Origin: Hungatella sp. UBA3048
GTDB taxonomy: Bacteria; Bacillota; Clostridia; Lachnospirales; Lachnospiraceae
Length of the DNA: 64,000 nt
Assembly (NCBI GenBank): GCA_002367105.1
Contig: DFCS01000049.1
Location: 5,309-69,308 of the forward strand
Direction of reading: 5' to 3'
Every line of letters starts with the position of its first letter. Positions within the stretch are counted from its first letter, which is position 1. Made by a program: the position numbers and the translations under genes. Positions 34,820 through 44,617 of this stretch are shown here, one piece after another. The notes beneath the pieces were generated by a model. The model worked only from the letters and a program-made list of their open reading frames with translations, ran no database searches and had not been told where the DNA came from.

Positions 34820-35881
34820 ATGAAACAAAAAGATAACTTAACGAAAATCACCGTGCCGGTCATTTCCATTCTGTTCGCGTTTGTCATAGGAGGCATCATC
34901 ATACTATGCCTCGGGAAGAATCCGCTCCAGGCATACGGTTACCTGTTTTCCGGTGCTTTTGGGAGCAGCAGAAAAATCGCTCAGACACTGGTCATCGCCT
35001 GTCCGCTGATCTTCACAGGTCTGACCGCTGCCATCTCTTATAAATGCGGTGTTTTTAATCTTGGTGGAGAGGGACAGTTTATAATAGGTGCCATCGCAAG
35101 CATCTTCTTTGTCACAAAATCCGGTATGGAAGGAATGCCAGGTATCCTTTTGAGCCTGCTCATCGGTGCAGCAAGCGGCGCCGTATGGGGGGCGATTCCC
35201 GGAATCCTTAAAATCACCCGGGGATTAAATGAGATGATCGTCAGCATCATGCTCAACTATGTGGCAGCTCTGTTTATGGGCTATGTTTACACCACTTTGC
35301 TGAGGGACGGCAGCGTTCCTCAGACCTATGCCATTCCGGACAGCACGAAAATTGGCGTTATTTCCAAAAGCTTTCCCATGCACTGGGGAGTAGGAATTGC
35401 ATTTTTCCTGGCTTTTGCAGGCTATTACTTCCTTTTTCACACCTCCAAAGGCTTTAAGCTTCGGGCAGTGGGATTCAATGCAACCGCCTCATTTTTTAAC
35501 GGCTTTCCGGTAAACAGGTACATTCTCTTTTCCTTTATTATCTCCGGAGGAACAGCCGGCTTAGGGGGCAGTGTAGAGCTTCACGGTAAACAGCTCCGCC
35601 TCATGGACGGCTTTGGTCAGGGTTATGGCTTTGATGGTGTGGCAATTGCACTTATAGCTCAGTTAAACCCCATTGGAACAACAATCGTTGCATTTATCTT
35701 TGCTGTCCTAAGAAAAGGGGCAAGCACCCTGCAGACTGGAATGCAGGTACCTACCGCAGTCGTCGACATTATTCAGGCACTGGTCATTATATTTGCTGTC
35801 GCCGGTACCGCACTGCTTAAATTGCCGTCTATCAAACAATATTTTAGCAGACACCCTGTAAAAAAGGAGGGAATCAACTAA
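34820..35881 (+). CDS. Nucleoside-type ABC transporter permease 1 (YufP-like)
   Basis: 353 aa, about nine membrane helices. The signature block FNLGGEGQFIIGAI (near residue 80) and the EAA-like GFNATASFFNGFPVNRYILFSFIISGGTAGLGG are typical of branched BMP-type permeases. Follows the ATPase by 3 bp, and its stop overlaps the next start (TAATG). Confidence 0.94.
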   Translation: MKQKDNLTKITVPVISILFAFVIGGIIILCLGKNPLQAYGYLFSGAFGSSRKIAQTLVIACPLIFTGLTAAISYKCGVFNLGGEGQFIIGAIASIFFVTKSGMEGMPGILLSLLIGAASGAVWGAIPGILKITRGLNEMIVSIMLNYVAALFMGYVYTTLLRDGSVPQTYAIPDSTKIGVISKSFPMHWGVGIAFFLAFAGYYFLFHTSKGFKLRAVGFNATASFFNGFPVNRYILFSFIISGGTAGLGGSVELHGKQLRLMDGFGQGYGFDGVAIALIAQLNPIGTTIVAFIFAVLRKGASTLQTGMQVPTAVVDIIQALVIIFAVAGTALLKLPSIKQYFSRHPVKKEGIN

Positions 35882-36822
35882 TGGAAGCTTTTTTCAATTG
35901 GAATTTCTTTGTGGAACTGCTTTTATCCACGGTCCGTATGGCAACCCCTATCCTTTTTGTGGCTCTTGCGGAAACCTATTCCGAACGGGCAGGCATGGTC
36001 AATATCGGTCTGGATGGCATAATGTCGTTTGGTGCCTTAATAGGCTTTATCGCCGGCTTCCGTACCGGAAGTCCTATGACAGGAATTTTAGCCGGCGCTT
36101 TATCCGGAATCGCCATCAATATGATCTATGCCTTTTGCACCATTAATCTCTGCGCTCCCCAGATTGTATACGGCATGGCCCTCAATATCTTTGCTCCGGC
36201 TCTGGCCTCCTTTATTTACCGCCTGTCATTTTCAGATACCTCTACATTAATCCAGGGGGTATCCATGAAAGCTATGCCTATCCCAGTGCTCAGCAGGATT
36301 CCGATTGCAGGGCCAGTCTTTTTCAACCATATCCCTCTGGTATATTTTGCTTATCTTCTGGTCCCTGTCACTGCTGTTTTCTTAAACAAGACAAGAGCCG
36401 GACTGAATTTTAAGGCAGTCGGGGAATTTCCAAAGGCTGCCGAGACGCTTGGAATCAATGTAATCCTTCAAAAATACATTGCCTGCATCGTCTGCGGTGC
36501 ACTTGCCGGCATCGGCGGTGCATACTTAACCCTTTGCTATACCAGCACCTATTCGGAAGGAATCGTAGCCGGGCGTGGTTTTATTGCATTATCCGCTGTT
36601 ATCTTCGGCCGTTGGATGCCTTCAGGTGTTCTGCTTGCCTGTCTGCTCTTCGGCTTCTGCGATGCCCTGCAGATCCGGCTGCAGCTTCTAAGCCCCTCCA
36701 CCCCTTACCAGATCTTACAGATGATCCCTTATTTGTGCACTCTGTTCGTCCTGGCTTTCTTCGGAATAAAAAAGAGCGGTCCCAAAGCAAACGGACAGCC
36801 TTATTACCGGGAAGAACGATAA
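35881..36822 (+). CDS. Nucleoside-type ABC transporter permease 2 (YufQ-like)
   Basis: 313 aa, about eight membrane helices. MVNIGLDGIMSFGALIGF (near residue 39) and the cytoplasmic loop FKAVGEFPKAAETLGINVILQKYIACIVCGALAGIGGAYLTL identify the second permease of the BMP-type importer. Translationally coupled to permease 1. Confidence 0.94.
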   Translation: MEAFFNWNFFVELLLSTVRMATPILFVALAETYSERAGMVNIGLDGIMSFGALIGFIAGFRTGSPMTGILAGALSGIAINMIYAFCTINLCAPQIVYGMALNIFAPALASFIYRLSFSDTSTLIQGVSMKAMPIPVLSRIPIAGPVFFNHIPLVYFAYLLVPVTAVFLNKTRAGLNFKAVGEFPKAAETLGINVILQKYIACIVCGALAGIGGAYLTLCYTSTYSEGIVAGRGFIALSAVIFGRWMPSGVLLACLLFGFCDALQIRLQLLSPSTPYQILQMIPYLCTLFVLAFFGIKKSGPKANGQPYYREER

Positions 36823-36887
36823 AGATAATTGCAGGATCTTTTCCTGAAATTATATACTACTTCAAATACAAAAAGGAGGATTTAATT

Positions 36888-37943
36888 ATGAAAAAGACTA
36901 TGAAAACGGCTTCTCTTCTTCTGGCCGCTGCCCTTACAGCCATAACGTTGACGGCATGCGGAGGTTCTGCCGCTCAAACTTCGGCAGGGACGACTGCGGC
37001 AGGGACCACCGCTGCCGCTGCCGTTCAAACCACTGCTGCTCCGGCTGAAAAAGAGAAATCCAATGATTTTAAGGTGGCCATGATACTGGATTCCTCTGTT
37101 TCTGACGGAGGCTGGGGTGCAAGCTGTTACCAGGCAATGATTGGTGCCGCCGAGGAAAGCGGTTGGGAAACTGTGTATACCGACAATGTGGCTACTGCAG
37201 ATTTTGCAACGGTCATGACCGATTATGCGGAACTTGGTTATAACCTTATCTTTGCTCCGGGCAACCAGTATACCGATGCAGTAAAACAGGTTGCAGAAGA
37301 ATATCCGGATATCAATTTTGCTTTGTTAAACGGAACGGTAGAAGCGGATAACATCACCTCGATACTTCCGGATGCAAAGCAGATCGGTTATATGGCAGGC
37401 GCACTGGCAGGACTTATGAGCAAAACAGGCAGCATCGGTTTCATTGGCGGTATGGAACTGGATACAACTAAAGCAAAGCTCGAATGTTTTGAAAAAGCTG
37501 CCAAAAAGATAAATCCTGATATCAAGGTTTCCTCCGCTTACGCAGGTTCTTTCAGCGACACGGCCAAAGGAAAAGAAATCGCATCCTCTATGATTTCCAC
37601 CTATGATGTAGACGTAATGTTTGGCGACGCATCTGCAGTCGATACCGGAGCCCGTGAAGCTCTAGCCGCTTCTGAAAACAGATACGATATCGGACAGCCG
37701 GGAGATTTAGGCTCTGCCGACAACAAGATCATCATATGTTCCGTAGTTACCGACAACGCCGCCTTGCTTAAGGCCTGCATGAAAGATGTGGAATCTGGTT
37801 CCTACGGTAATAAAACCATCTATGGGGACTTAAGCAATGGCTGTCTTAACATCGGTACTTTCTCAAGCCTTGTACCGGACGATATTCAGGCCCAGTATAA
37901 GGAATTTGCTGAGCAGATTAAGGCAGGAACCTTTATCCAGTAA
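36888..37943 (+). CDS. BMP family (PnrA-like) nucleoside-binding lipoprotein
   Basis: 351 aa from ATG 36888 behind AAAAGGAGG. Lipobox LTACGG (Cys about residue 24), an Ala/Thr linker, then a BMP domain: MILDSSVSDGGWGASCYQAM, FAPGNQYTDAV, GSIGFIGGMELD and VMFGDASAVDTGAREA. The binding protein is the last gene of the operon, after the permeases. Members bind purine or pyrimidine nucleosides. Confidence 0.94.
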   Translation: MKKTMKTASLLLAAALTAITLTACGGSAAQTSAGTTAAGTTAAAAVQTTAAPAEKEKSNDFKVAMILDSSVSDGGWGASCYQAMIGAAEESGWETVYTDNVATADFATVMTDYAELGYNLIFAPGNQYTDAVKQVAEEYPDINFALLNGTVEADNITSILPDAKQIGYMAGALAGLMSKTGSIGFIGGMELDTTKAKLECFEKAAKKINPDIKVSSAYAGSFSDTAKGKEIASSMISTYDVDVMFGDASAVDTGAREALAASENRYDIGQPGDLGSADNKIIICSVVTDNAALLKACMKDVESGSYGNKTIYGDLSNGCLNIGTFSSLVPDDIQAQYKEFAEQIKAGTFIQ

Positions 37944-37948
37944 TAAGA

Positions 37949-37993
37949 AAAACCCATTGCAGGGCACACAAGCAGGCGCTGCAATGGGTTTTC
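37949..37993. terminator. Terminator of the nucleoside ABC operon (bidirectional)
   Basis: AACCCATTGCAG...CTGCAATGGGTTTT, between the convergent BMP and EF-G-like genes. Confidence 0.85.
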
Positions 37994-38004
37994 CTATGAT
38001 TTAT

Positions 38005-40107
38005 TTAAACTTCCATCCTGTCAATCTTTGATGCTCTTTCTTCTACTTCTCTCTTCTGCACATCTCCCGGAGCCAGTTCATAGCGGCTGAATTCATATTC
38101 ATAGGTTCCGATGCCTCCGGTCATGGAGCGCAGATCCGTATTATAGCCAAACAGTTCGGACATTGGCACATCTGCCTCAACGACCTGCTTTCCGCTATGG
38201 TTGGAATTCATTCCCAGAACGCGTCCTCTCCTTCGGTTTAGATCTCCCATGACATCTCCGGTAAATTTATCCGGAACCGTAACCTTAAGGAATGCGATCG
38301 GTTCAAGCAGAACCGGATTTGCATCCATAAAGCCTTTTTTAAAGGCCATGGTTGCAGCCATCTTAAAGGCCAGCTCAGAAGAGTCAACCGGATGGTAAGA
38401 ACCGTCGGTCAGCGTAGCCTTTAATCCCACTACCGGATAAGCGGTAAGCGGTCCTTTTAAGACGCACTCGGCGATTCCCTTTTCAACTGCCGGGAAATAG
38501 TTTCTCGGCACTGCCCCGCCAAATACGCTTTCAGCAAATACATAAGGGGTTTCTAAATCTCCGGAAGGTTCAAAGGACATCTTTACATCGCCGTATTGTC
38601 CATGTCCGCCGGACTGTTTCTTATACTTGCCCTGAACCTCCACTTTCTTACGAAGGGTTTCCCGGAAGGCAAATTTCGGTTTACTCAGTTCAATGTCAAC
38701 CTTGTAGCGGTTTAACAGCTTGCTTACAACCACCTCCAGCTGCTGGTCGCCGATGGCATAAAGGAGAGACTGGCGGTTTTCCGTATCATTGACTGCCTTT
38801 AAGGTCCAATCCTCTTCCGTCAGCTTTGCCAGTGCGCTTGAAACCTTATCTTCGTCGCCCTTTGTCTTGGTCTTATAACGCATATACGTATATGGAGTGG
38901 ATATCTCCGGTTTATGATAGACGATGGGTGCAGAGCGGAGAGCTATGGTATCACCGGTCTGCGTCACGTTAAGCTTAGACACGGCTCCGATGTCTCCTGC
39001 TTTTAATTCCGTAACTTCAATGGCCTCTTTCCCTCTTAACACATAAAGCTTTCCGACCTTTTCCTCTGTATCCTTATTCACGTTATATATGGCGGAATCA
39101 GGCTTTAAGGTGCCGGTACAAATCTTTAACAGGGAATACTTTCCAATAAACGGATCCACAATCGTCTTAAACACACGGGCTGACAGCGACACATGATCGT
39201 TATATTTCGCTGTAAAGCGCTCACCCGTGGAAATATCCACGCCGATGCACTCAAAATAGTCGGGGGACGGAAAATACTTATCTATAGCCTGAAGCACCAT
39301 CTTGGCGCCCTGGGCGTTAATTCCGGAACCAAGCATGACCGGAACGATATTTCCTTTTATCACATGTTCCCGAAGGGCTGAAGAAATCTCATCAAGGGTA
39401 AACTCATCACCGGAGAAATAGCGTTCCATATATTCCTCGCTGGTTTCTGCTACGGCCTCCATAAGAGCTTCACGGGCTATTCCCAGATTCTTCTGGCTAT
39501 ATTCAGGAATCTCACATTCTTCATAATCACTGTTGACAGTAAAACGCCGGCCTGCCATTTTTACGATATTAACAAAACCTACGAACTTTTCGTTTTCACG
39601 AATCGGGAGGTGGAACGGCGCAATCTTTCTTCCGAACTCTTTATCAAGCTTTAATAACAATTCACGGAAACTTGCATGGTCATCATCCATATTTGTCACA
39701 AAGAAAAGTCTGGGAAGCTTGTACTTTTCGCAGAGTTCCCACGCCTTTAATGTTCCAACTTCAATACCTGCCTTACAATTCACAACTATTACTGCTGCAT
39801 CCGCAACACTGATGGCCTCTTCCACTTCGCCAACAAAATCAAAATATCCGGGAGTATCAAGCAGGTTGATCTTGATAGGGCCATCCTCTCCTTTATACTC
39901 CAAAGGAATCAGGGTAGTAGAGATGGAGAACTGTCTCTTAATCTCTTCTTTGTCATAATCGCTGATGGTATTGCCATCGGTAACTTTTCCCATTCTGCTG
40001 ATGGCTCCGGTAATCAACGCCATAGCCTCTGCCAGGGTGGTTTTACCGGCGCCCCCGTGCCCAAGTAAGGCGACGTTACGGATCTGTTTGGTTCCATACA
40101 CGTTCAT
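38005..40107 (-). CDS. Elongation factor G-like translational GTPase (EF-G paralogue)
   Basis: 700 aa from ATG 40107 behind AGGAGG. The G domain has GHGGAGKTT (G1), DTPGYFDF (G3) and, where EF-G has NKMD, TNMDDDHASF (G4, changed). Domains II to V follow, with HGQYGDV and the domain IV/V elements (VDSSELAFKMAATMAF, LLEPI, GDVMGDLNRRRGRV, YEYEFSRYELAPG). G1 GHGGAGKTT rather than AHIDAGKTT marks the EF-G-like paralogue group, distinct from housekeeping fusA. Its exact role is unknown. It stands alone. Confidence 0.9.
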   Translation of the reverse strand: MNVYGTKQIRNVALLGHGGAGKTTLAEAMALITGAISRMGKVTDGNTISDYDKEEIKRQFSISTTLIPLEYKGEDGPIKINLLDTPGYFDFVGEVEEAISVADAAVIVVNCKAGIEVGTLKAWELCEKYKLPRLFFVTNMDDDHASFRELLLKLDKEFGRKIAPFHLPIRENEKFVGFVNIVKMAGRRFTVNSDYEECEIPEYSQKNLGIAREALMEAVAETSEEYMERYFSGDEFTLDEISSALREHVIKGNIVPVMLGSGINAQGAKMVLQAIDKYFPSPDYFECIGVDISTGERFTAKYNDHVSLSARVFKTIVDPFIGKYSLLKICTGTLKPDSAIYNVNKDTEEKVGKLYVLRGKEAIEVTELKAGDIGAVSKLNVTQTGDTIALRSAPIVYHKPEISTPYTYMRYKTKTKGDEDKVSSALAKLTEEDWTLKAVNDTENRQSLLYAIGDQQLEVVVSKLLNRYKVDIELSKPKFAFRETLRKKVEVQGKYKKQSGGHGQYGDVKMSFEPSGDLETPYVFAESVFGGAVPRNYFPAVEKGIAECVLKGPLTAYPVVGLKATLTDGSYHPVDSSELAFKMAATMAFKKGFMDANPVLLEPIAFLKVTVPDKFTGDVMGDLNRRRGRVLGMNSNHSGKQVVEADVPMSELFGYNTDLRSMTGGIGTYEYEFSRYELAPGDVQKREVEERASKIDRMEV

Positions 40108-40375
40108 AAACATTCCTCCTGTTCGGTATTTAAGTCTATAACGATATTTTACTAAAAATGTCTTATAATTGCAAGCAAAAGGTGCAATTTGCACAAATAT
40201 TTTTTATGCGTATCCCAATTCAAGAAAAGAAGCGGTTACTGTTATGAAAGGCAATAAAATTTTTATACAATCTTAACAACAAAAATCTTGTAATACGCAA
40301 AATTTGTGATAGAATATACAATGAAATAATAGGAATTTTTTTTAAAACTGAAGAAAGTAGGAGGTTAATGGGGTT

Positions 40376-42463
40376 ATGGGTAATTTAAATTTATTTCTAA
40401 TCATTTCCATTCTTGTTTCTATTTTTGCGTTTGCTTTTGCAGTGTGGTTGTACCGCTGGGTATCTGCACAGCCATCTTCAAATCAACGGGTAAAAGAGGT
40501 TGGGAGCTACATCAGGCAAGGGGCAAATACATTTTTAAAAAAAGAATACATTGTTTTATCAAAGTTTTGTGCGGGAGCAGCACTTCTGATTTTCCTGTTT
40601 CTTCCGGCTCCGATCTGGAGCGGAGGTACGGTTTTACATAACCTTACCATTGTTCTGGCTTACTTATGCGGAACTGTTTTTTCTGCCATCGCAGGTAAAA
40701 TTGGAATCCAGGTAGCTACTATAGCCAACATTAAAACGGCTGAAGCAGCACAGAGAGGCGGCTTAAAGCCTTCTTTTCTGTCGGCTTTCCGAGGCGGTGC
40801 CGTTATGGGAATGGCAGTCGTGGGAAGCTCACTTTTAGGAGTGGCGCTTGTTATGATGATCAGCGGAGATTCCGTTGCACTATTGGGATTTAGCTTTGGC
40901 GCCAGCTCCCTTGCTTTATTTGCCAAGGCAGGCGGCGGTATTTTTACAAAGACTGCGGATATCAGTGCAGACCTTGTTGGGAAGGTAGAACTTGGGATTC
41001 CTGAGGATGATCCCAGAAATCCGGCGGTAATTGCCGATAATGTGGGGGATAATGTAGGAGATGTTGCCGGAATGGGCGCAGATCTATTTGATTCTAACGT
41101 GGCTTCCACAGTATCCGCCCTGGTTATGGCCATTGCTCTTAGTAAAAAGATAGGCGTCGACTATGCAGCCATGGTATTCTGCTACGCCTCTCTGGGACTT
41201 TTATCTTCGATCATAGGAGTTATGGCCGCCCGTATGGGAAAGAAGGGCGATCCCACCATGGCTCTTAATATGAGTACTTATATTACCACCGGCATATTTG
41301 CCGTACTTACTGCCGGGGCAACAATCTTGTTTCAGTTTGACTGGCGTATCTGGGGAGCAACGGCTATAGGCTTATTTGTCGGTGTCATTATAGGAATTAC
41401 CAGTGATTACTTTACAAATGATAATAAAAAACCTGTACGCAATGTTGCAAAGGCCTCTGAGTCAGGACCTGCATTCACCATTCTTTCCGGTATTTCCTAT
41501 GGCTTTTTAAGTGTACTGCCTGCTATGGTGGGAATCGGTATTTCTGCCATGGTTTCCTATAATCTCTGCGCTTCCATCGCTCCTGAGGATCCTACCGCAG
41601 GAATGTTTGGAATCTCAATGGCCGCAGTTGGAATGCTTTCCATCGTCGGCATGATCATCTCCAATGATGCCTATGGTCCAATTGCCGATAATGCCAGAGG
41701 ACTTGTGGAGATGGGAGATCTGGGAGATGAAGCTCTTGAAATCACAGACTCGCTTGACAGCGCCGGAAATACAGTAAAGGCAGTAACAAAAGGATTTGCT
41801 ATTGCAGCAGCAGGACTGACCATTATCTCCTTGCTTGGTGCATTTATGAGTGAGGTAAACGATGCAGCCGGTACTACAGTACTTACCGGATTTGATATTA
41901 TTAATCCCACAGTATTTTTCGGAATGCTGGTGGGAGCTTCCGTTCCGGCTATTTTCTCTGCTATGCTGATGCTTGGGGTAGACCGCAATGCACAGAGAAT
42001 GGTATCGGAAATCCACCGTCAGTTCAGGGAAATCAAGGGACTTAAGGAAGGCAAGCCGGGAGTGGTACCGGAATACGACAAATGCATTGATATCGCTACC
42101 GACGGTGCATTAAAGGAACTGATTCCTGCCGGACTCGTCAGCATTCTTGCGACCATTGTGGTCGGGTTTGTAGGCGGTGTTGAATCCGTCGGAGGATACC
42201 TAGCAGGCAATATTATCAGCGGTCTCCTGCTTGCCCTGTTTATGAGCAATTCCGGAGGGCTGTGGGATAATGCAAAGAAATACATTGAGGCCGGAGGAAA
42301 TGGAGGAAAAGGAAGTGATGCACATAAGGCAGCTGTAGTAGGGGATACGGTAGGTGATCCCTTTAAGGATACGGCCGGCCCGTCCATCAATACGCAGATA
42401 ACGGTGGTTTCTTTGGTAGCTTCCTTGATGTCTTCCTTGTTTTTGGCATTTTCCCTGTTTTGA
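40376..42463 (+). CDS. hppA: Membrane-bound ion-translocating pyrophosphatase
   Basis: 695 aa, about 16 membrane helices. The substrate-binding blocks DISADLVGKVE, DDPRNPAVIADNVGDNVGDVAGMGADLF and the late DAHKAAVVGDTVGDPFKDTAGPSIN are intact. The potassium-determining segment reads GNTVKAVTKG, with Lys and Thr where potassium-dependent enzymes have Ala and Gly/Ala. This predicts a K+-independent enzyme. It couples pyrophosphate hydrolysis to H+ (or Na+) export. Behind TAGGAGG. Confidence 0.96.
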   Translation: MGNLNLFLIISILVSIFAFAFAVWLYRWVSAQPSSNQRVKEVGSYIRQGANTFLKKEYIVLSKFCAGAALLIFLFLPAPIWSGGTVLHNLTIVLAYLCGTVFSAIAGKIGIQVATIANIKTAEAAQRGGLKPSFLSAFRGGAVMGMAVVGSSLLGVALVMMISGDSVALLGFSFGASSLALFAKAGGGIFTKTADISADLVGKVELGIPEDDPRNPAVIADNVGDNVGDVAGMGADLFDSNVASTVSALVMAIALSKKIGVDYAAMVFCYASLGLLSSIIGVMAARMGKKGDPTMALNMSTYITTGIFAVLTAGATILFQFDWRIWGATAIGLFVGVIIGITSDYFTNDNKKPVRNVAKASESGPAFTILSGISYGFLSVLPAMVGIGISAMVSYNLCASIAPEDPTAGMFGISMAAVGMLSIVGMIISNDAYGPIADNARGLVEMGDLGDEALEITDSLDSAGNTVKAVTKGFAIAAAGLTIISLLGAFMSEVNDAAGTTVLTGFDIINPTVFFGMLVGASVPAIFSAMLMLGVDRNAQRMVSEIHRQFREIKGLKEGKPGVVPEYDKCIDIATDGALKELIPAGLVSILATIVVGFVGGVESVGGYLAGNIISGLLLALFMSNSGGLWDNAKKYIEAGGNGGKGSDAHKAAVVGDTVGDPFKDTAGPSINTQITVVSLVASLMSSLFLAFSLF

Positions 42464-42507
42464 TCGATAACGGCAGACTTCATATGATCGTGGCGGAACG
42501 CCGCGCA

Positions 42508-42564
42508 CAGACTATAAAAAAACGGTGTCAGGACGCAAATCCTGGCACCGTTTTTTATAGTCTG
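42508..42564. terminator. Strong bidirectional terminator
   Basis: Long inverted repeat CAGACTATAAAAAACGGTG(C/T)CAGGA around a 6-nt loop. T-runs lie within both arms, between hppA and the kinase gene. Confidence 0.88.
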
Positions 42565-42589
42565 TTAATCCTGTCTCATCCAATCCGTT

Positions 42590-43531
42590 TTATAAAGTTC
42601 TTCTTTCTGTTTCCTGTTTTCTGGCGGCTTTAAGAGCCGTATCCAGCGCACTCATCTCCGGTATTCCGATCTCAGTGCCCGGCAGTCCTACCCGGACCTT
42701 CTCTTCCACCATACTCCGGATTATATCATTTTTAACAAGAACACTGCCCCAGAGCCAGAGATTCAGCTTGTCCTCAGGACCCTTTCCAGCCATCTTTGCT
42801 TTCGTATCCCGAATAAGCCCCCACAAGGCATCCCCGCATTCCCGGTGAATGCGAACGGCTTCATGATCACCAAGGGCTGCCGCCTGATATGCAAACAGGG
42901 ATAATCTGGCGATCTCAGACTTTTCCATAAGATTGGCATTGATAAAATCATCTATTTTTTCCAGCGTATCAAGCCCTGTCTCCTTAATAATAAGTGGTGT
43001 AAGAACAGGACATTTGATTCGTCCGGACAGATCATCTCCTACTGCTTTTAAGGTCTTTAGCCCCATGTCAAATCCGCTTCCCTCGTCGCTGATGATGTGA
43101 TTCCAGCCGCCGGTTCGATAGATACTTCCTTTTTTATCTCTCCCAAAGCATACCGAACCGGTCCCTGATATGACTACCAAAGCCGGATCCTCTGTCATGT
43201 GAAGAAAAACCTCGCAGTCATTTAATACCAGCAGCCTTTCAGGAGGAAATCCCATCTCCTCAAAGCTGGACCTGCAATCATGTTCATCCGACGGAGAATC
43301 GATCCCGCTGGCCGCAACACAGATACCCAGGCAACAGCCCGGATCCAGATTTAGTTCTTTTAGAGCCGGGAGTACCAGATCCCGGTATCGAAGCCGGCTT
43401 TTCTCCGCTCCATCCGTATTGAGGCTGCAGCCCGGCGCCGTAAATTCTCCAAGTACCTCTCCATCCGAACCGCAGATTTTAAGTCTTCCATTGGTTCCGC
43501 CAATATCCAATCCTGCATAATATCCTTTCAT
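42590..43531 (-). CDS. BadF/BadG/BcrA-type ATPase, probable N-acetylhexosamine kinase
   Basis: 313 aa from ATG 43531 with GGAGG 5 nt upstream. The ASKHA fold is shown by YYAGLDIGGTNGRLKI (phosphate 1) near residue 4, VISGTGSVCFGRD (phosphate 2) near 108 and GWNHIISDEGSGFDMG near 130, the last typical of N-acetylglucosamine kinases. Last gene of the sugar ABC operon, so it probably phosphorylates the imported sugar. Confidence 0.85.
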   Translation of the reverse strand: MKGYYAGLDIGGTNGRLKICGSDGEVLGEFTAPGCSLNTDGAEKSRLRYRDLVLPALKELNLDPGCCLGICVAASGIDSPSDEHDCRSSFEEMGFPPERLLVLNDCEVFLHMTEDPALVVISGTGSVCFGRDKKGSIYRTGGWNHIISDEGSGFDMGLKTLKAVGDDLSGRIKCPVLTPLIIKETGLDTLEKIDDFINANLMEKSEIARLSLFAYQAAALGDHEAVRIHRECGDALWGLIRDTKAKMAGKGPEDKLNLWLWGSVLVKNDIIRSMVEEKVRVGLPGTEIGIPEMSALDTALKAARKQETERRTL

Positions 43532-43552
43532 GATGCCCTCCTCCATTAGGTT

Positions 43553-44617
43553 TCATTTCCACGGCAGAAAGCCTGCTGTGGTAAACATCTCCTTCCCACC
43601 AAGAAGATATTTTTTTAACGAGATTTGCAGCGAAGTGCTGCATGGGTAATTCTCCAGTTTTTCCATAGAACAATCAAACCCCATAACCCGTTCCAGAATC
43701 TGGGGCTTTTCCACCTTTAATGGCATTTTGTAAAAGCGCTCCATAAAGCTTAAGATCCGGCTTTTCTCCGGCAGAACAGCCTTAAGATGAGGATCCAGAA
43801 GCCAGCTGTCACAGACCAGAAGGCTTCCTGTATAGTATTCTTTTGCCGTTTCCAAAGCAGAATCAAGTTTATCGGGAGAAAGGTCTGCTCCTTCCGGAAT
43901 GTGAACTGCCACCGTCTTTTCTCCCGAAGCCAGTTTAAGCTCCCAGTCAGACAAATTAAGCGTTACTGCTTTCTCCATCTTAAGCAGTCCCTGCTTAAGA
44001 TCCGGCGAAAAACCAGTCACTGTTTCTTTCAGAAAGCTTACATATGTTTCGGACTCCCTGTTAAATTTTCTGCCATTGGTCCCTGAAAAATAACCATCCT
44101 GGTCTACTTTATGGCCAGGACATGCCAAAGCCCTGTATTCTCCAGTCTTCCTGTTTTTAAAAATCAGGAAGGGAAATTCATAAGTCACCTCCTCAAACTG
44201 CAGGCTGCCAAACCGCAGCACCCTACCGGAAAGGGACCGGAACACCCACTCAATCTGATCTAGACCCACCTTATCCCCATGGTATCTCCGGTAAACCTTG
44301 ATCCAGATTTCAATATCCTTCATGGACTTCAGAAAAACCCATTCCGGGATCCCCTGATTTTTAAATTCTACAATAACATCCGGCAGCATCCAGTCTATAT
44401 AAACGACCGGAAGCAAATAAGCCTCCAGATTCAGCATCTTCGCATGCCGGATTCCCAGTTCTACCGCCTCTGCGGCATGTTCCGGGTCCTTTCTTTTCAG
44501 CAGAAGCTCCTTGCACCATGTGTAATTGCTCATAAAAAAGGGATAACTGCGGAAAACGGCGGATGCAGAAGCAACCGCCTTTTGAGTATCTTCACTAAAT
44601 ATATTGTGTCTTATCAT
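43553..44617 (-). CDS. GNAT-like acyltransferase domain protein (DUF5596 type)
   Basis: 354 aa, no membrane segment. The N-terminal half (about 1-160) is helical. The C-terminal half includes LASGEKTVAVHIPEGADLSPDKLDSALETAKEYY and LLVCDSWLLDP, which I recognise from the GNAT-like C-terminal domain found with an N-terminal acyltransferase domain. Its 5' end overlaps the 812-aa gene by 23 bp, so they are translated together. A sugar-acyl or amino-sugar modification step is a reasonable guess but unproven. Confidence 0.65.
   Translation of the reverse strand: MIRHNIFSEDTQKAVASASAVFRSYPFFMSNYTWCKELLLKRKDPEHAAEAVELGIRHAKMLNLEAYLLPVVYIDWMLPDVIVEFKNQGIPEWVFLKSMKDIEIWIKVYRRYHGDKVGLDQIEWVFRSLSGRVLRFGSLQFEEVTYEFPFLIFKNRKTGEYRALACPGHKVDQDGYFSGTNGRKFNRESETYVSFLKETVTGFSPDLKQGLLKMEKAVTLNLSDWELKLASGEKTVAVHIPEGADLSPDKLDSALETAKEYYTGSLLVCDSWLLDPHLKAVLPEKSRILSFMERFYKMPLKVEKPQILERVMGFDCSMEKLENYPCSTSLQISLKKYLLGGKEMFTTAGFLPWK

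Noticed and set aside
36534..36887. N-terminal extension of the BMP protein
   Set aside because: The extension is the out-of-frame end of the permease gene. The lipoprotein signal and AAAAGGAGG fix the start at 36888.
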